The position numbers and the translations under genes were made by a program. Under the pieces are notes generated by a model that saw only the letters and a list, made by a program, of their open reading frames with translations, searched no databases and was not told the origin of the DNA. From positions 83,445-147,444 of the forward strand of contig JAQGDQ010000312.1 of assembly GCA_030141605.1 (NCBI GenBank): DNA of 64,000 bases. Reading direction: 5' to 3'. The first letter of the stretch is position 1; each line of letters begins with the position of its first letter. Origin of the DNA: Tubiluchus corallicola (lineage: Eukaryota > Priapulida > Priapulimorpha > Priapulimorphida > Tubiluchidae). Shown piece after piece: positions 10,129 through 24,600 of the stretch.

Positions 10129-12367
10129 ACTATATAACAAATATCATAGCATTCAGTTAAAGGAGAAGAACGGGGTATTTTAAAGGGCACGCGTGTCCTA
10201 AAGAGCTTTACACACAAAGTTATACTAATTACCATTATGCTTATCTGTCTGTCTCAAAAGCTTATCTAATTACAAAAGAAAGTTCTTAGTGATTCAAGTA
10301 TTCGGAGCACCAGGTAAAATGGCACTCCGTGGCTATCCCAGTGTGCATCACTGATTCACCAAAAAACACACGCTATTGATCTTATCAACAATATAAAATA
10401 ATTTAAACTTTTGCTCAGTTAGTGAAGAGTGCGCTGCAAACGCTATGATTATTTTTCGTACTTTGCTCAGCGTCATCTAAACTTGTTTCAAATGACTTAC
10501 CGTTAAAATGGCTGCGCTAACTGTCGCCACAGAATTTACAAATTTTATACAGCGTTACTGATTAATGCAAGCTCTGTATGCAATGAAAACAGGATGTAAG
10601 TGATACAAAATTTCAAGATGATTTTTTTGCTTTATTTACAAAGAAAGGGAGTTCTTATGCTGTAGGAGTGATTAACTGATTAATCCATTGTTACTGAAGT
10701 GACACTCCCTTCACTAACAATTGGGTTAAGAGTTTTTAATAGACACAGAAAAACAATGGATTAATCAGAACACCATTTACTTCCCCCAATAACAGAACAA
10801 AAAACTACCAAATTCGTAAAAGCCAAAAAACAATAGACGAAATCTTTTTTACAAATGACGCTACATGTACTGTGTCCATGTTGTTATGTTTTCTAAATAT
10901 ACACAGCCTTGAACCTGGGCACGTAGCACCTGTAAAGTCCTTGCGTTTTAGCGTTAAGTGAACGGTATGTACGGCCAGAGGGAAGCATTTCAAAAGATGT
11001 AATAGCTGGATAACATTCGTCATTAATGATAGCTTGCGTTCTTTTTGCAACTCTTGTTTTGTACAAATGTGTTACAGGTTGCCGTTTATTTCCTATTGTT
11101 TTTCAAGCAGATTTAACAACCTGGTCATGAGCAATGTCTTTACTGAATTGCTTGTCAATTACATGTACCTTAAAGCAAAACCTGATCCAACTACAGATCA
11201 AAACAATCTACTCTTTAAAATATTGAAAGGAAACATACTATTTCTTTCAAAAACAACTTACGTGAAGGAATTATTACCACACAAACACAATTTCACGTTC
11301 GCACCACTAGTTACTCGCTGTTACATGCATTTTGCCATTTGTTAGTTAAACGGGTACTAGCGTCTGCATTTCAGAAATGCACAAAAACAGGTGCTGTAGC
11401 TCTCAGTTCAGATGTGTTAGTTTGTGATGAACCACATACGTTCTACAGCCCAGGCATGAGCACAGTGGTAAATTATAAAAATTCGAATTTTAAATTTTTA
11501 TCTTACCTAGTTTTAGTACAACACACTGAATATCTTGCAGTAGCACTGTACTTTGATTTCCGCAAAACACATGCAACGCACTCAAGGAATATTTCTGCTG
11601 TTGAAAATTATGTTAGTTTGTGATGTCGTCAATAGTTGGGTTTGTACACCACTTATCAAGTTTTTAATCTATTAATAAATCACCAGAAACGCCTTTGCAG
11701 TATTAATTGTGTTAAAATGTATACTTTTTATCGGACTTGAAAATCGGGTAGTATATGAAAAATCATCCTGTCTTCCTTCAATGGCAATAACGAATTAATC
11801 AGTCTATCAAAACTGTGACATGTGTGACTTCAGAAGCCAATTATTAGGTGACACATCACTAAACGATTGCGTTTTATTGGTCAGATACAAATTTTGTGCA
11901 GAGACCGCACATGAGCACAGGATGAGTTTGTCTGAGACAGAAAATTAAGCGTAATTAATGAACATTTGTGTGAGTCGAGGTTGGTAAAGTAGAGTTTATT
12001 GTGCCTACAAATGGCAAGATTTGCTTAATTTGTGGTGGGACCATAACCTAGTGGTCCTAGTCATTGCAAGGATAGTCCTCTAAGAAGAGCTTTTGAACAG
12101 AGGTGTCTTAGCTAAGTTTTGAAGGTATATAATCCTCCGTCAACGAGGTGAACAGCCAGAATCAGCATGGCAAATGAAACTCTTCACAGAAAATATTGAA
12201 CACAGGCATTCCCGAGCTGTTCGCTGACCAGCCTCGGTACCATTTCGAATTTCGGCTTCCGAGCACATGCCATGACCATGTAGCTATTATCCCCCGATTT
12301 TAACGAAAACTGCATTCACTGCTTGTCACCGTAATAGCACAGCCTGCTGCACTGCTTTTATTTTCAG
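10129..12367. other. Intergenic / probable ANO8 5' region, no exon identified
   Basis: This stretch holds interspersed repeats: family 4 at about 10155-10660, and the family 3 repeat at 11170-11785. It also has a SINE-like segment at 12040-12170 and an inverted pair around aacaatggattaatcag (10680-10770). The first coding exon and promoter of ANO8 should lie here, but I could not recognise an ATG exon with a fitting donor. Confidence 0.5.
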
Positions 12368-12384
12368 GTATAAGCTCTTTTCAG

Positions 12385-12629
12385 CTACGGCAACGGCTAA
12401 CGGACGCAAAGAAATTTGTTGAATACAGCAAGCAGTCGTCCACGTGGCTTAACACTACTCCTACAAGCAATTGTGATGTCATGGTGACCTTCCCTCGGAA
12501 TACGGAGGACCACGTCTTCATGTGGCTACTGGCGAGACTCCGATTTCGGACGCCCGAGCTCTGTGTTCACGTCCGTCACCATAGCAACACCGGAGCATTT
12601 GCATTTTACCTCACAGTGAATCAGGAAAA
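12385..12629 (+). CDS. ANO8: ANO8 exon, N-terminal cytosolic domain
   Basis: It encodes NCDVMVTFPRNTEDHVFMWL and VRHHSNTGAFAFYLT, the ANO8-type start of the cytosolic anoctamin domain. Two acceptors are possible (ttttcag ending 12367, or cttttcag ending 12384), and both keep the same frame. The donor is aaaa/gtaaga. The next exon joins to give NQENLLKGAE, matching the family. Confidence 0.9.
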
Positions 12630-15600
12630 GTAAGAAAATATATCAAACAATTTTGATAAAGAAAGAAATTTGTTTGCATGCATTTCGTCTTTCTAAGGCC
12701 AATTTCACACAGAGGATGCGAGGAAAACCAGGTACGAAATTGGTGTCTGAAAATCACATAATTTTAGGCTTCTTCGTGACAAGTGATGCGGGAGAAAATT
12801 GTTGCCGCAAGGGCATTTTTTACGCACGTTTACCTGGTTCCAACATTCAGTGCTTCTACAGGTGGCAACTTGTACTAATTATAATTAACGGGTTTAAAGC
12901 AAAACTGGACCCAATCTCAAACTGTAAGTCAAAACAAGACTGTTTAAAACATTGAAAGGAAACATATTATTTTGTAAAGAATGTAGTAAAAGAATTATTA
13001 CTACAAGAATGCAATTTCGCATTCCCGCCACTAGTTCTTCCCTATTTACATGCATTTCGCTGTACTTCAATTTTTGCTTTCACATTGTCCAGTCCATTTA
13101 TGGTCCTCACAGCTGGGAAAATAGCCATGCTAAATATTAAGCTGTACAGGAAACATTGCATTGGCGTGCTTGGCGGCCTTCGCTTGTTGTTGCCTTTGGC
13201 CACCTTGTGGTGATTTTTGGCCTAATCACGTGATCAATTTGATCTGGGTCAGAGGCCTACTGTGAAGTGAAATTGTGTCATGATAAGTTATAAGATATTG
13301 TCGTTATCTGTTTACAATTGCTCATGATTTGGGGCTAATAACGTATGTATATCCTGTAATTACTTTGAAAAAACTTAAATTTAGTTTAAAATAACAGCTA
13401 GGTATTAATTAATACAACAATGCAGTGTATAACTCTTAATTATGTAAAATTGACTTTTGGCTATTATTATTTTTTGTTATTTTTGGCACTAACTTCGTAT
13501 GTTTAGATGGAGTGACATGTTCCGGCAAATAGAGAACAAAGAAAGAGCAAAATTTAATCGAGCTTCGAATTTGGTTTTTGAAAGCCCAAATATTAAGCTA
13601 TGCGTTCTTTACTCATATTAAACTATTTTTCTTGTTCATAACAGACAATCAGTGACGGATTCACCATATCAGTAATACTTTATTGGTGTAATTTGGTGGT
13701 TAATTTACTGCTGATTGGTCAAACTGCTATGTGTAGTAGTAGTAGTGGCAGTGGCAGTGGTAGTGGCAGTGGCAGTGGTAATAGTAGTAGTCTAATCGCA
13801 GCCATGATCTTTATGCAGTCGGTTTTATAGTCTTTTGAAGGGCGCAGAGGTTCTCCGATTTAGGAAGAGATTGAAAGCCGAGTTTGGTGGAGGATTGAAG
13901 ACATTCTCTCTCCGGGAACAGGCGTCTTTTGAAGGTTAATTTAAAACTATTTTCGGCATGATCCAGAAAATGTTGACTTAAAGGAAAAAAATTTGTTTTT
14001 AATCAGTCATATTGGTTGGCCTTAACAATAGATTTTTAAACCATTGTTTATTAAAGTTCTGACTTACCACAGTTTAAAATCTCTTGTTAATGCCAGGTGA
14101 TCTGATTAATTGGTTAACTTAATTGATTAGTTTGCTATTGCAGAAAGGTGCTAAAATGTGCTTTTATGGTAAGCATCTGACAGTACCTCTGAAATTGTCT
14201 TTGAGTTAATCCTGCAGGCAGTTTTGATAACGATGGCAGAGTAGTACAGTGCTTGGCTGCAGCAATCTGGAGACTACTAGCAGGAGTATTCAAACTACTA
14301 GCAGGAGTATTCAGACAACTAGCAGGAGTGTTCAGACTACTAGCAGTAGTATTCAGACTAATAGCAGTAGTATTCAGACTACTAGCAGTAGTATTCAGAC
14401 TGCTAGCAGTAGTATTCAGACAACTGGCAGGATTATTCAGACTACTAGCAGGAGTATTCAGACTACTAGCAATAGTATTCAGACTACTAGCACGAGTGTT
14501 CAGACTACTAGCAGTAGTATTCAGACTGCTAGCACGAGTATTCAGACTGCTAGCACGAGTATTCAGACTACTAGCACGAGTATTCAGACTACTAGCACGA
14601 GTATTCAGACTACTAGCAGTAGTATTCAGACTGCTAGCATGAGTATTCCGACTACTAGCAGTAGTATTCAGACTACTAGCGGGAGTATTCAGACTACTAG
14701 CGGGAGTATTCATACTACTAGCACTAGTATTCAGACTACTAGCTGGAGTATTCAGACTACTAGCACTAGTATTCAGACTACTAGCAGTAGTATTCAGACT
14801 ACTAGCAGTAGTATTCAGACTGCTAGCATGAGTATTCAGACTACTAGCACTAGTATTCAGACTACTAGCCGGAGTATTCAGACTACTAGCACTAGTATTC
14901 AGACTACTAGCACTAGTATTCGACTACTAACAGGAGTATTCAGACTACTAGCGGGAGTATTCAGACTACTAGCACTAGTATTCAGACTACTAGCAGGGGT
15001 ATTTTCTTTGTTTAAGTCCCTGACTCAACAACAGCTATTCGCAGCAATAAATTATCGACAAACAAGTTTTGCGCAAGAGAAGCAAATGAACCCTTAGCAT
15101 TTCTGTTGATTCGCACATTTCTGTTGTTATAACACAATACAGTAAACTCTGCATAACTCAAGTCCAACCGAACCGAAAAAGCTTTGAGCTAGGTGATGTT
15201 GACCATTTTCCAGCATAGAAAATGATAATTGCTCGTTAACTGTGCAGGTATAGAAGATGCTAGCAGTTTCTTCACCAGTCAACAAAGGCAAGCCATTACT
15301 CTCACTTTACTGCACAATCTGCGAGCCATTGATGGTGACGAGCTTAAAAACTACAAATTCCGTGCAGGAGAAACTATTGGTAAATTCTTAATCATTTCTG
15401 CGGAGGGTCCAGTTAAGCCGTGAAACCTAATGAAGTTTGGCATTCCTTTTTTTATACGAGTTGGTTTACAGTTTATGTTCGTTTCACGTGTGTATTTGAA
15501 ACAGTTGCTTTATTAAAGCACAAGAAAACCCGCCGCTTACATAAAGCTTAAAAAATTCCTCTCGAAATTTATACCACTTACATAGTACCTTTTTGTATTC

Positions 15601-18600
15601 ATGGCTTGCACCGGCAGTAACGCTGTATAAAACTTGTAAATTTAAACTCTCGCAATGACCGTTAGGCGGAGCCATTTTAATGGTAGGTCGTTTGAAACAA
15701 CTTTAGATAACATTGTATGAAGTTTAAAAAAATAATCAGAGCATTCGTAGCGCACAAGTCACTAACTAAATAAAATTTTAAATTACCGTACCCTGGAGGG
15801 TTCGCCAGCAACATTTTACCAATTGGCATGAATATTCTAAATTATTATTTCTTAGTTTTACATAAGCCTTTCCAGCAGATAAGCGAAAGACTAAGTAACA
15901 TAGCTTTGCGTGGAAAGCTTTTGGAGCATAATTTAACATTTCCTTTTCTTCCCCTGATTTACGTTTGCGTAGGTGACATCACGTAATGGCGTGGTCGGAA
16001 CAGTTTTGCGGGAGATTCAAAATAAAAACAAACAAAAATTTCTTTCAACTCGAGTACGATATATGCATAAAATTGTTGTAAAGCATTATAATTTTTGGGG
16101 CAATTTTGTGAAACCTACTTCAGGTACCCCTTTTTCTTGCCCGTTAATATTGCCAAGAATTGGTAATTTCAGAAACTGCATTATGAACAAAAAATCAAAG
16201 TTATAAGAATGCTTTTGTAATATTATGCGCGATAATATTACAGCGTTTCGCTTGTTTATTTCGAAATTTGTGAACACATAACTAATAGAGCGTGCCTCTA
16301 AACCTTTCAGATTTTGCGTTTTTCGTTGCAAGCAGTTTAGGTTGTCTGTTCACGTGCGTTTAATCTGAACATATTATCTATGTGTCATGTTGATATCTGT
16401 TATATATCAATTACTTTATATTCTTAGCAATTTGCTCATTTTTGTGCATCTGATGCATAAAATCAATATCGTACAGTCAACCTCGGGTATAAGGTGTTCA
16501 CTTATAAGGGACCACCATCACTGGTCCCGATTTTTCATAAGGTTTTTCCTTATAAATATCGTATATAAGGTACTCGGATATAAGGGACTTCCGGCTATAA
16601 GGGACGATATCTTCAGGTCCTGCGTAGTAGTAACCCAGGTAAATTACCTCGCATGTAAGGGAGCCTATGATCAAAGGGAAATTGATCGAATTTTAACCTC
16701 AATTTTTCGCAAACTCGGCCTTCGAACAGCTCTGAAGAGAGCTTCCTACATACTGTTTACACTGAATGTGTAGCAATAATCCACAAAAATATGTGTAAAA
16801 GTACAGAAAAGTACAAGTCGAGATACACCCTCGGTCTGATTCAACTTGGCTATAATAGACATCGGATATAAGGGACGGTTTCTTCCGGTCCGGCGGTGTC
16901 CCTTATATCTGAGGTTGGCTGTACATACAATCATATTACAATAGCATTTTTCACATCAATTTGTAGGGATTATTTCATTTTACTGATAATTTTATGTGTT
17001 TCTGTAGTTCCAAGATGTATATCTAATGGGATAATAACAGATGTAGTGCCTCTTCATTGCCCGGATACTCTCCGGAAACTCCGGAAGACTTGGGTGCAAG
17101 CTTTCTGGAGAAAACAACCATTGGGTACGTTTCTTTCATTGGCCTAGAGGCATTATTTCTTTTAAAGAAATGGACAGAAGTTATGTTTAATTATTTTTGC
17201 ATTGCATTTAGTTATATAATTTAAGAAGCTTCAAAATAACTAGGCTTAAACTGGAAGGTAGGTAATGCTGTGATCGGTCAGTGAATGGATGGGTGGATCA
17301 TCTGTGTTCAATACTCCCTCTATGAAGTCTCAGTCACCGTACTGATTCTGGCTGTTCACCTCATAAATGGAGCCTCTGCTTTATCTTGGTTGTTTAATCA
17401 GGTAGAGACTGGTCCTGCCACAGCCTGTTTGCATTAATTTGGCCCAACCAACGGGTCCTGGATTTTAGCTTTCGGTGTGTCAAGCACATTACACGAATAA
17501 GAACAACAAACCTCGGCGAAACAGACCTTTTTATAAGTTACTTTGCAAGCAAGTAACAATGGATGAACCTAATTGTGCAGCATCACAGCAAAACAGACTT
17601 CTTTATAGGTTACTTTGCAAGCAATGTGTGGTACTGTTATGCGAGGTAAATGTTATTTAATACAAGCTTTGATTAAAAAAAAATTGTAGTTTTCAGTATT
17701 TCAGAGCATATTTTATTTTGAACTAATGACTACACAATCATCCGCTTTTCTGTTAAGCTTGTAACCAGAACAGAAACAACATTGAATTCGAGCCAAGAAT
17801 GTTACGGTCACCATAGTAACGACTCTCTACGTTGTTTTATCGTACTAAAGCATTACATTGTAGTCCAGCTCTTTACGTTTTAACGCAAAAAGTACATCGC
17901 TTTAATTTCTACTATTTTGGTAACTAATTGGTAGTATTGTTTTATTGTTTATTGTACAAATGTCTAATGTTTTGTTTCAGATGATATCTGTGATTATTTT
18001 GGGGTAAAAATAGGAACGTACTTCGCCTGGCTGGGCCATTACACGTTAGCCATGACAGTACCGGCCGTGGTTGGCATCGTATTCTGGAATATAATGCACT
18101 ATAACCAGGTAAGTGGAATTACTGTAATTTCATCAGGTCACATCATGCTATATATTTTAAAAGGCTTGTCGAATTAAAGGAAGATAGGATGATTTCTCAT
18201 ATACTACCCCATTTTCAAATCCGATAAAAGGTATACATTTAACGCAATCTACTCTTTAAAATATTGAAAGGAATTATAATTAGTAGGTTTGATCAATAGA
18301 TCTATTAATTTTTAGAGTCACCATTAAACATTTTACATTTCCAGATTGCACAAAAACAGGTGCTGTACCTTTTACATTTTACATTTCCATAGTGTAGCTA
18401 TATATGTAGCAAGTAAGTAAATATTTTATTCTCATAAAAAAGTTTCCATTCTCCATAGCTACTTTACAATAGTATAAATTTACAACAGTATAATATACAA
18501 CATGCAAAATTCAAAGCAAAACCGGACCCAATCTTAAACTGTAGGTCAAAACAATCTACTCTTTAAAATATTGAAAGGAAACATACATACTATTTTTTCA

Positions 18601-21600
18601 AAAATGACTTACGTGAAAGAATTATTACCACACAAACACAATTTCACTAGTTCTTCGCTGTTACATGCAGTTGTTACACTAGTTAGACGGGCACTAGCGC
18701 CTGCATTTCGGAAACCCATTGCACAAAAACAGGTGCTGTACCTCTCAGTTCAGATGTGTTAGTTTCTGATGTAGTACATATGTTCAACAGTTCGTGCGTG
18801 AGCACAATGGTAAATTTGAAATTTGAATTTTTATCTTTAAACGTGCCGATTTTTATCACAACACACCAAATATGTTACAGTAGCAGTATACTTCAATTTT
18901 CGCTTTCGCAAACATGTGCAACACGCTCATAGAATATTCTTGCTGTTAAAAATTATTTGGTGAAAAATGGCGTCATCTGGTTACCGTGCAATATAAACTG
19001 TTATTCTGCCAAGTGCTTAAGCAATCTTTTTTGACTTATACAGCGTGCCTACTGTATGCTCGCAAGTTTACATGTGTATCTGAAAGTCAACAAAAGTCTG
19101 TAAATTAATTACATTTACACAATTAATGTATATTACTTACACATTTTACGGTATAATCCTGTGTGTTAAAGCTATGTAACCACTTTAATCGTGGTCATAA
19201 TTGATTAAGTGACCAATTTTTACATAAACACAGTTAAATACAACACTAGAATAACTGAACTCCTAGGCAAACTGTTGAAAGTTCTCAACGCGTACCTTCA
19301 TCATAGCTTGCCTTCACGGGCATTCATGCTGCCCAGGCGACTCCAGTTTACATCATTTTTTTCAAACATGCCGGCAGCGACGTTCATTTTGGCGGGAGAT
19401 AAAAAAATATTTAAATTTCTTTTACATTTTTAAACAAAGCATTCTATGCGCACATACTGTGTGGGGATTTTAATATTTTTAATTGTAATTTAAAATGCAA
19501 TAAATGTTGTTCGACCGTTGGTTAATATCCTTGGTCCTAAATTGTCCTTTAATGGTCAATATTTGTATGCAAGACGATTTTCGACAGTTTGCCAATGTAG
19601 TCATAGAAACACTATCAACAGATGTTAATACCACTGAATGCTTTATTGTAACATAATCAGCACACAAATGTCTCACATATCCCATGAAGTAAATAAACCT
19701 GACTGTTCAGAGCACAGGTGAGTGAAACAGACAGGTGACTAGCAGTTAACAAAACCGAAAAACTGGCCAAAACCAAAAGCTTACATTCCTGCCACAGATG
19801 GCGCCTCGTGCACGAATTTCTAAGTAAGATTAACAAAAAAAAAGCTAAGTCTGCTTCATCTAATAAGGCAACATACATACATTAAATGAAAATAAAATTA
19901 ATGTATTAAACAATATTTTAATAAATTAATGTATTAAGCAATATTTTAATAAATTAATGTATTAAGCAATATTTTAATAAATTAATGTATTAAATTATAT
20001 TTTAATAAATTAATGTATATCATTGTGCTTTTATGTATTAATTGCAGGTCTTACTTTTTCTTTATACTTGAAGATTTTTACATACATTACTTGTAGGCAG
20101 TGCTGAAATGCAGTGAAATTCTTATTATTATTAATATTGTTACAACAGATCTGTTTGGACATTTCGCAATCTTTTTTCTAGGTTGTTGAAGACACTTGCT
20201 TTGTGGTATTTGCTTTTATCAATGTCTTATGGGCTACCGTGTACTTAGATACGTGGAAACGACGGTGTACGGAACTCGCCTACAAGTGGGGAACTTTAGA
20301 CAAAGAACCTGATCTCTTAGCCGAACCGAGGCCGCTTTTCAAGGTAATGTGTGAAATTTCTGTTTGACGTTTCGGTAAGTGTTCTCGATGGCTCCCGATT
20401 TTTATTGCTTTTTCTCAGGTAACGTCTAACATTTCGTTTTAATGATTAATTACACTATTAATTAGTTTCTCTTGTACTGCACGTAATTCTGTAATGTTCT
20501 GTACTTTTGCAAAGAAGCCATTACTAACCAATAATAGATTGTCAGATTGGCGCACGTCTCTATAATTTTATAAGTTTCTGCATTACCTAATCATCATTTT
20601 GATTACTTTAATAATTTTTTACTCATTCAGTTTGATTGTCTATTTGTCTATTTAACTGTGGGGAATTGTATCTGTTTATTGTTCCATTTGCTCCATTTGG
20701 TTCCTTCATTTATTCTATTTGGTTCCCTTATTTGCTCCATTTGGTTCCTTCATTTATTCTATTTGGTTCCCTTATTTGCTCCATTTGGTTCCTTTATTTA
20801 TTCTATTTGGTTCCCTTATTTGCTCCATTTGGTTCCTTCATTTATTCTATTTGGTTCCTTTATTTGCTCCATTTGGTTCCTTCATTTATTCTATTTGGTT
20901 CCCTTATTTGCTCCATTTGGTTCCTTCATTTATTCTATTTGGTTCCCTTATTTGCTCCATTTGGTTCCTTCATTTATTCTATTTGGTTCCCTTATTTGCT
21001 CCATTTGATTGCTTCATTTGCTCCATTTGGTTCCTTCATTTGCTCCATTTGGTTCCTTCATTTGCTCCATTTGATTCCTTCATTTGCTCCATCTGGTTCC
21101 TTCATTTGCTCCATTTGGTTCCTTCATTTGCTCCATTTGATTGCTTCATTTGCTCCATTTGGTTCCTTCATTTGCTCCATTTGGTTCCTTCATTTGCTCC
21201 ATTTGATTCCTTCATTTGCTCCATTTGGTTGTGTCATTTGCTCAATTTGGTTGCTTCATTTGGTTCCTTCATTTGCTCCATTTGGTTCCTTCATTTGCTC
21301 CATTTGGTTCCTTCATTTGCTTCATTTGGTTCCTTCATTTGCTCCATTTGGTTCCTTCATTTGCTCAATTTGGTTCCTTCATTTGCTCCATTTGGTTCCT
21401 TCATTTGCTCCATTTGGTTCCTTCATTTGCTCCATTTGGTTCCTTCATTTGCTCCATTTGACTCCTTCATTTGCTCCATTTGACTCCTTCATTTGCTCCA
21501 TTTGGTTGTTTCATTTGCTCCCTTTGATTCCTTCATTTGCTCCATTTGCTCCCTTTGATTCCTTCATTTATTCTATTTGGTTCCCTTATTTGCTCCATTT

Positions 21601-24600
21601 GGTTGTTTCATTTGCTCCATTTGGTTCCTTCATTTGCTTCATTTGGTTCCTTCATTTGCTCCATTTGATTGCTTAATTTGGTTCCTTCATTTGCTTCATT
21701 TGGTTCCTTCATTTGCTTCATTTGGTTCCTTCATTTGCTTCATTTGGTTCCTTCATTTGCTCCATTTGATTCCTTCATTTGCTCCATTTGGTTGTGTCAT
21801 TTGCTCAATTTGGTTGCTTCATTTGCTCCATTTGGTTCCTTCATTTGCTCCATTTGGTTCCTTCATTTGCTCCATTTGGTTCCTTCATTTGCTTCATTTG
21901 GTTCCTTCATTTGCTCCATTTGGTTCTTTCATTTGCTCAATTTGGTTCCTTCATTTGCTCCATTTGGTTGCTTCATTTGCTCCATTTGATTCCTTCATTT
22001 GCTCCATTTGGTTCCTTCATTTATTCTATTTGGTTCCCTTATTTGCTCCATTTGGTTGTTTCATTTGCTCCATTTGGTTGTTTCATTTGCTCCCTTTGAT
22101 TCCTTCATTTGCTCCCTTTGATTCCTTCATTTTTTTGGTTTTTTGTTTTGGTTTTTGTATTTGGTTCCTTCTTTGCTCATTTGGTTCCTTCATTTGCTCT
22201 TTGGTTTTTTGTTTTGTTCCTTCATTTGCTCATTTGGTTCCTTCATTTGCTCCATTTGGTTCCTTCATTTGCTCTATTTGGTTCCCTTATTTGCTCCATT
22301 TGGTTGTTTCATTTGCTCCATTTGGTTGTTTCATTTGCTCCCTTTGATTCCTTCATTTGCTCCATTTGGTTCCTTCATTTGCTCCATTTGGTTCCTTCAT
22401 TTGCTCCATTTGGTTCCTTCATTTGCTCCATTTGGTTCCTTCATTTCCTCTAGTTGGTTCCTTCATTTGCTCCATTTGATTCCTTCATTTGCTCCATTTG
22501 GTTCCCTTATTTGCTCCATTTGGTTCCTTCATTTGCTCCATTTGGTTCCTTCATTTGCTCCATTTGATTCCTTCATTTGCTCCATTTGGTTGTTATTTGC
22601 TCTTTGTTCTTCATTTGCTCCTTTGTTCCTTCATTTGCTCCTTTGTTCCTTCATTTTTCATTTGGTTCCCTTATTTGCTCCATTTGGTTGTTCATTTGCT
22701 CCATTTGGTTCCTTCATTTGCTTCATTTGGTTCCTTCATTTGCTCCATTTGATTGCTTAATTTGGTTCCTTCATTTGCTTCATTTGGTTCCTTCATTTGC
22801 TCCATTTGATTCCTTCATTTGCTTCATTTGGTTCCTTCATTTGCTCCATTTGATTGCTTAATTTGTTTTTTTCATTTATTAGCTCCATTTGATTGATTAA
22901 TTTGGTTGTTTCTTTAGGTTGCTCCATTTCCTAAACATTCTGCTCCGTCATGCTTAGTAAAAAGTCAATGTTTTAACAGGGTGATTTAGAAGTAAATCCC
23001 ATTACGCAAAGGCTGGAACCTGTCTATCCGAATTGGAAGCGGAACGTGTTTCGTTACTGCGTCACTTTGCCGACGGTCTTGCTCTGTTTGGGATTCGTTG
23101 TTCTTTCCATGTTTACAATATTCGAGCTTCAGGAATGGTGCAATAAGAAAGTAAGTATAGGGTGTCCTAAAATGGTGCAATAAGAAAGTAAGTACAGGGT
23201 GTCCTGAAATGCTGCAATAAGAAAGTAAGTACAGGGTGTCCTGAAATGGTGCAATAAGAAAGTAAGTACATGGTTTCCCGAAATGGTGAAATAAGAAAGT
23301 AAGTACAGGGTGTCCTGAAATGGTGCAATAAGAACGTAAGTACATGGTGTCCTGAAATGGTGCAATAAGAAAGTAAGTATAGGGTGTCTTGAAGTGGTGC
23401 AATAAGAAAGTAAGTACAGGGGCCCAGAAGTGATTGACCACATGTGCTTCTCTTTGTGAAAGAAATATAGAAAAGCAAGAGATCAAAAAAAGCTGTCATT
23501 AAAAGAAGAAAAAGAAATTTTACTGTTTGTCCCAAAAACCTATTTAAAAGAAATATGTGATTGTAAAGGAAAATTTTTAATAATTTAAAATATTCCTGCC
23601 AACTGGGTAAAATGTCACTGTTTACTATCCCAGTGTGCACTATTAGCTCACCAGTAATGTATTATCAGTCTTACTGACAATATAAAGTAATTTAACCTTT
23701 TGCTTGCTGAAAAGTGGTACTACGAATGCTCTGATTATTTTTTCAAACTTTACGCAATGTTATCTAAGCTTGTTTCAAATGACGTGTAACGGTCATCGCG
23801 GGTGTTTTTAAATTTGCAAGTTTTACACAGCATTACTGCTAACGCAGCCTCTGTATGCAATAAGACAGCACTGTAACTGATACAAAATTTCAAGATAAAT
23901 TTTTAAACGTTATTTATGAAGAGTGTTTTGTTGAGCTTCAAGACGTAAGTAATGTTACTGATGTGTTTCCTCAGGTAGAAGAAAATGACGTAGTCCACTG
24001 GGTTACCTATTTACCTAAGATACTCCTTGCTGTCGTCATCAGCATCTCGGATGATGTTTATAAACGCATTGCTCTCTGGCTAAATGACAAAGGTGAGTTA
24101 TCATGAAAGTTTTACTTCAGTGCAAGTATACGCATGTGCTTGTAATCCAAAACGACTCATAAAGTTCAAAATACATTGTGATGCTTCAAAGTAGAATGGA
24201 TTAAAAATTGTGCCAAATATCAATTTTTTGTTTTTTTTACAAAAACAAGTGCTAAATGTATTGGACTTCCATGCATGTGACTGGGCAGGAATGCATTCCA
24301 AACATGACTGGACTGGACTGGACAGGAATGCAATGCACCGGATATGACTGGACTGAACCGGACGTGATTGGACTGGGTAGGAATGCACTACCAGACATGA
24401 CTGGACTGGACCAGATGTGACTGAACTGGACAGGAATGCACTGTACCGGATGTAACTGCACTGAACCGGTGTGACTGGACTGAACTGGACATGATTGGAC
24501 TGGACAGGAATGTACTGTACTAGACACGACCGGACTAGACTGGGTAGGAATGCGCTACCAGACATGACTGGACTAGACCGGATGTGACCGGACTGGACTG

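Noticed and set aside
14135-15097. 282-codon IQTTSTS and reverse NTRASSL frames
   Set aside because: Products of the 21-bp intronic array between two well-supported ANO8 exons.
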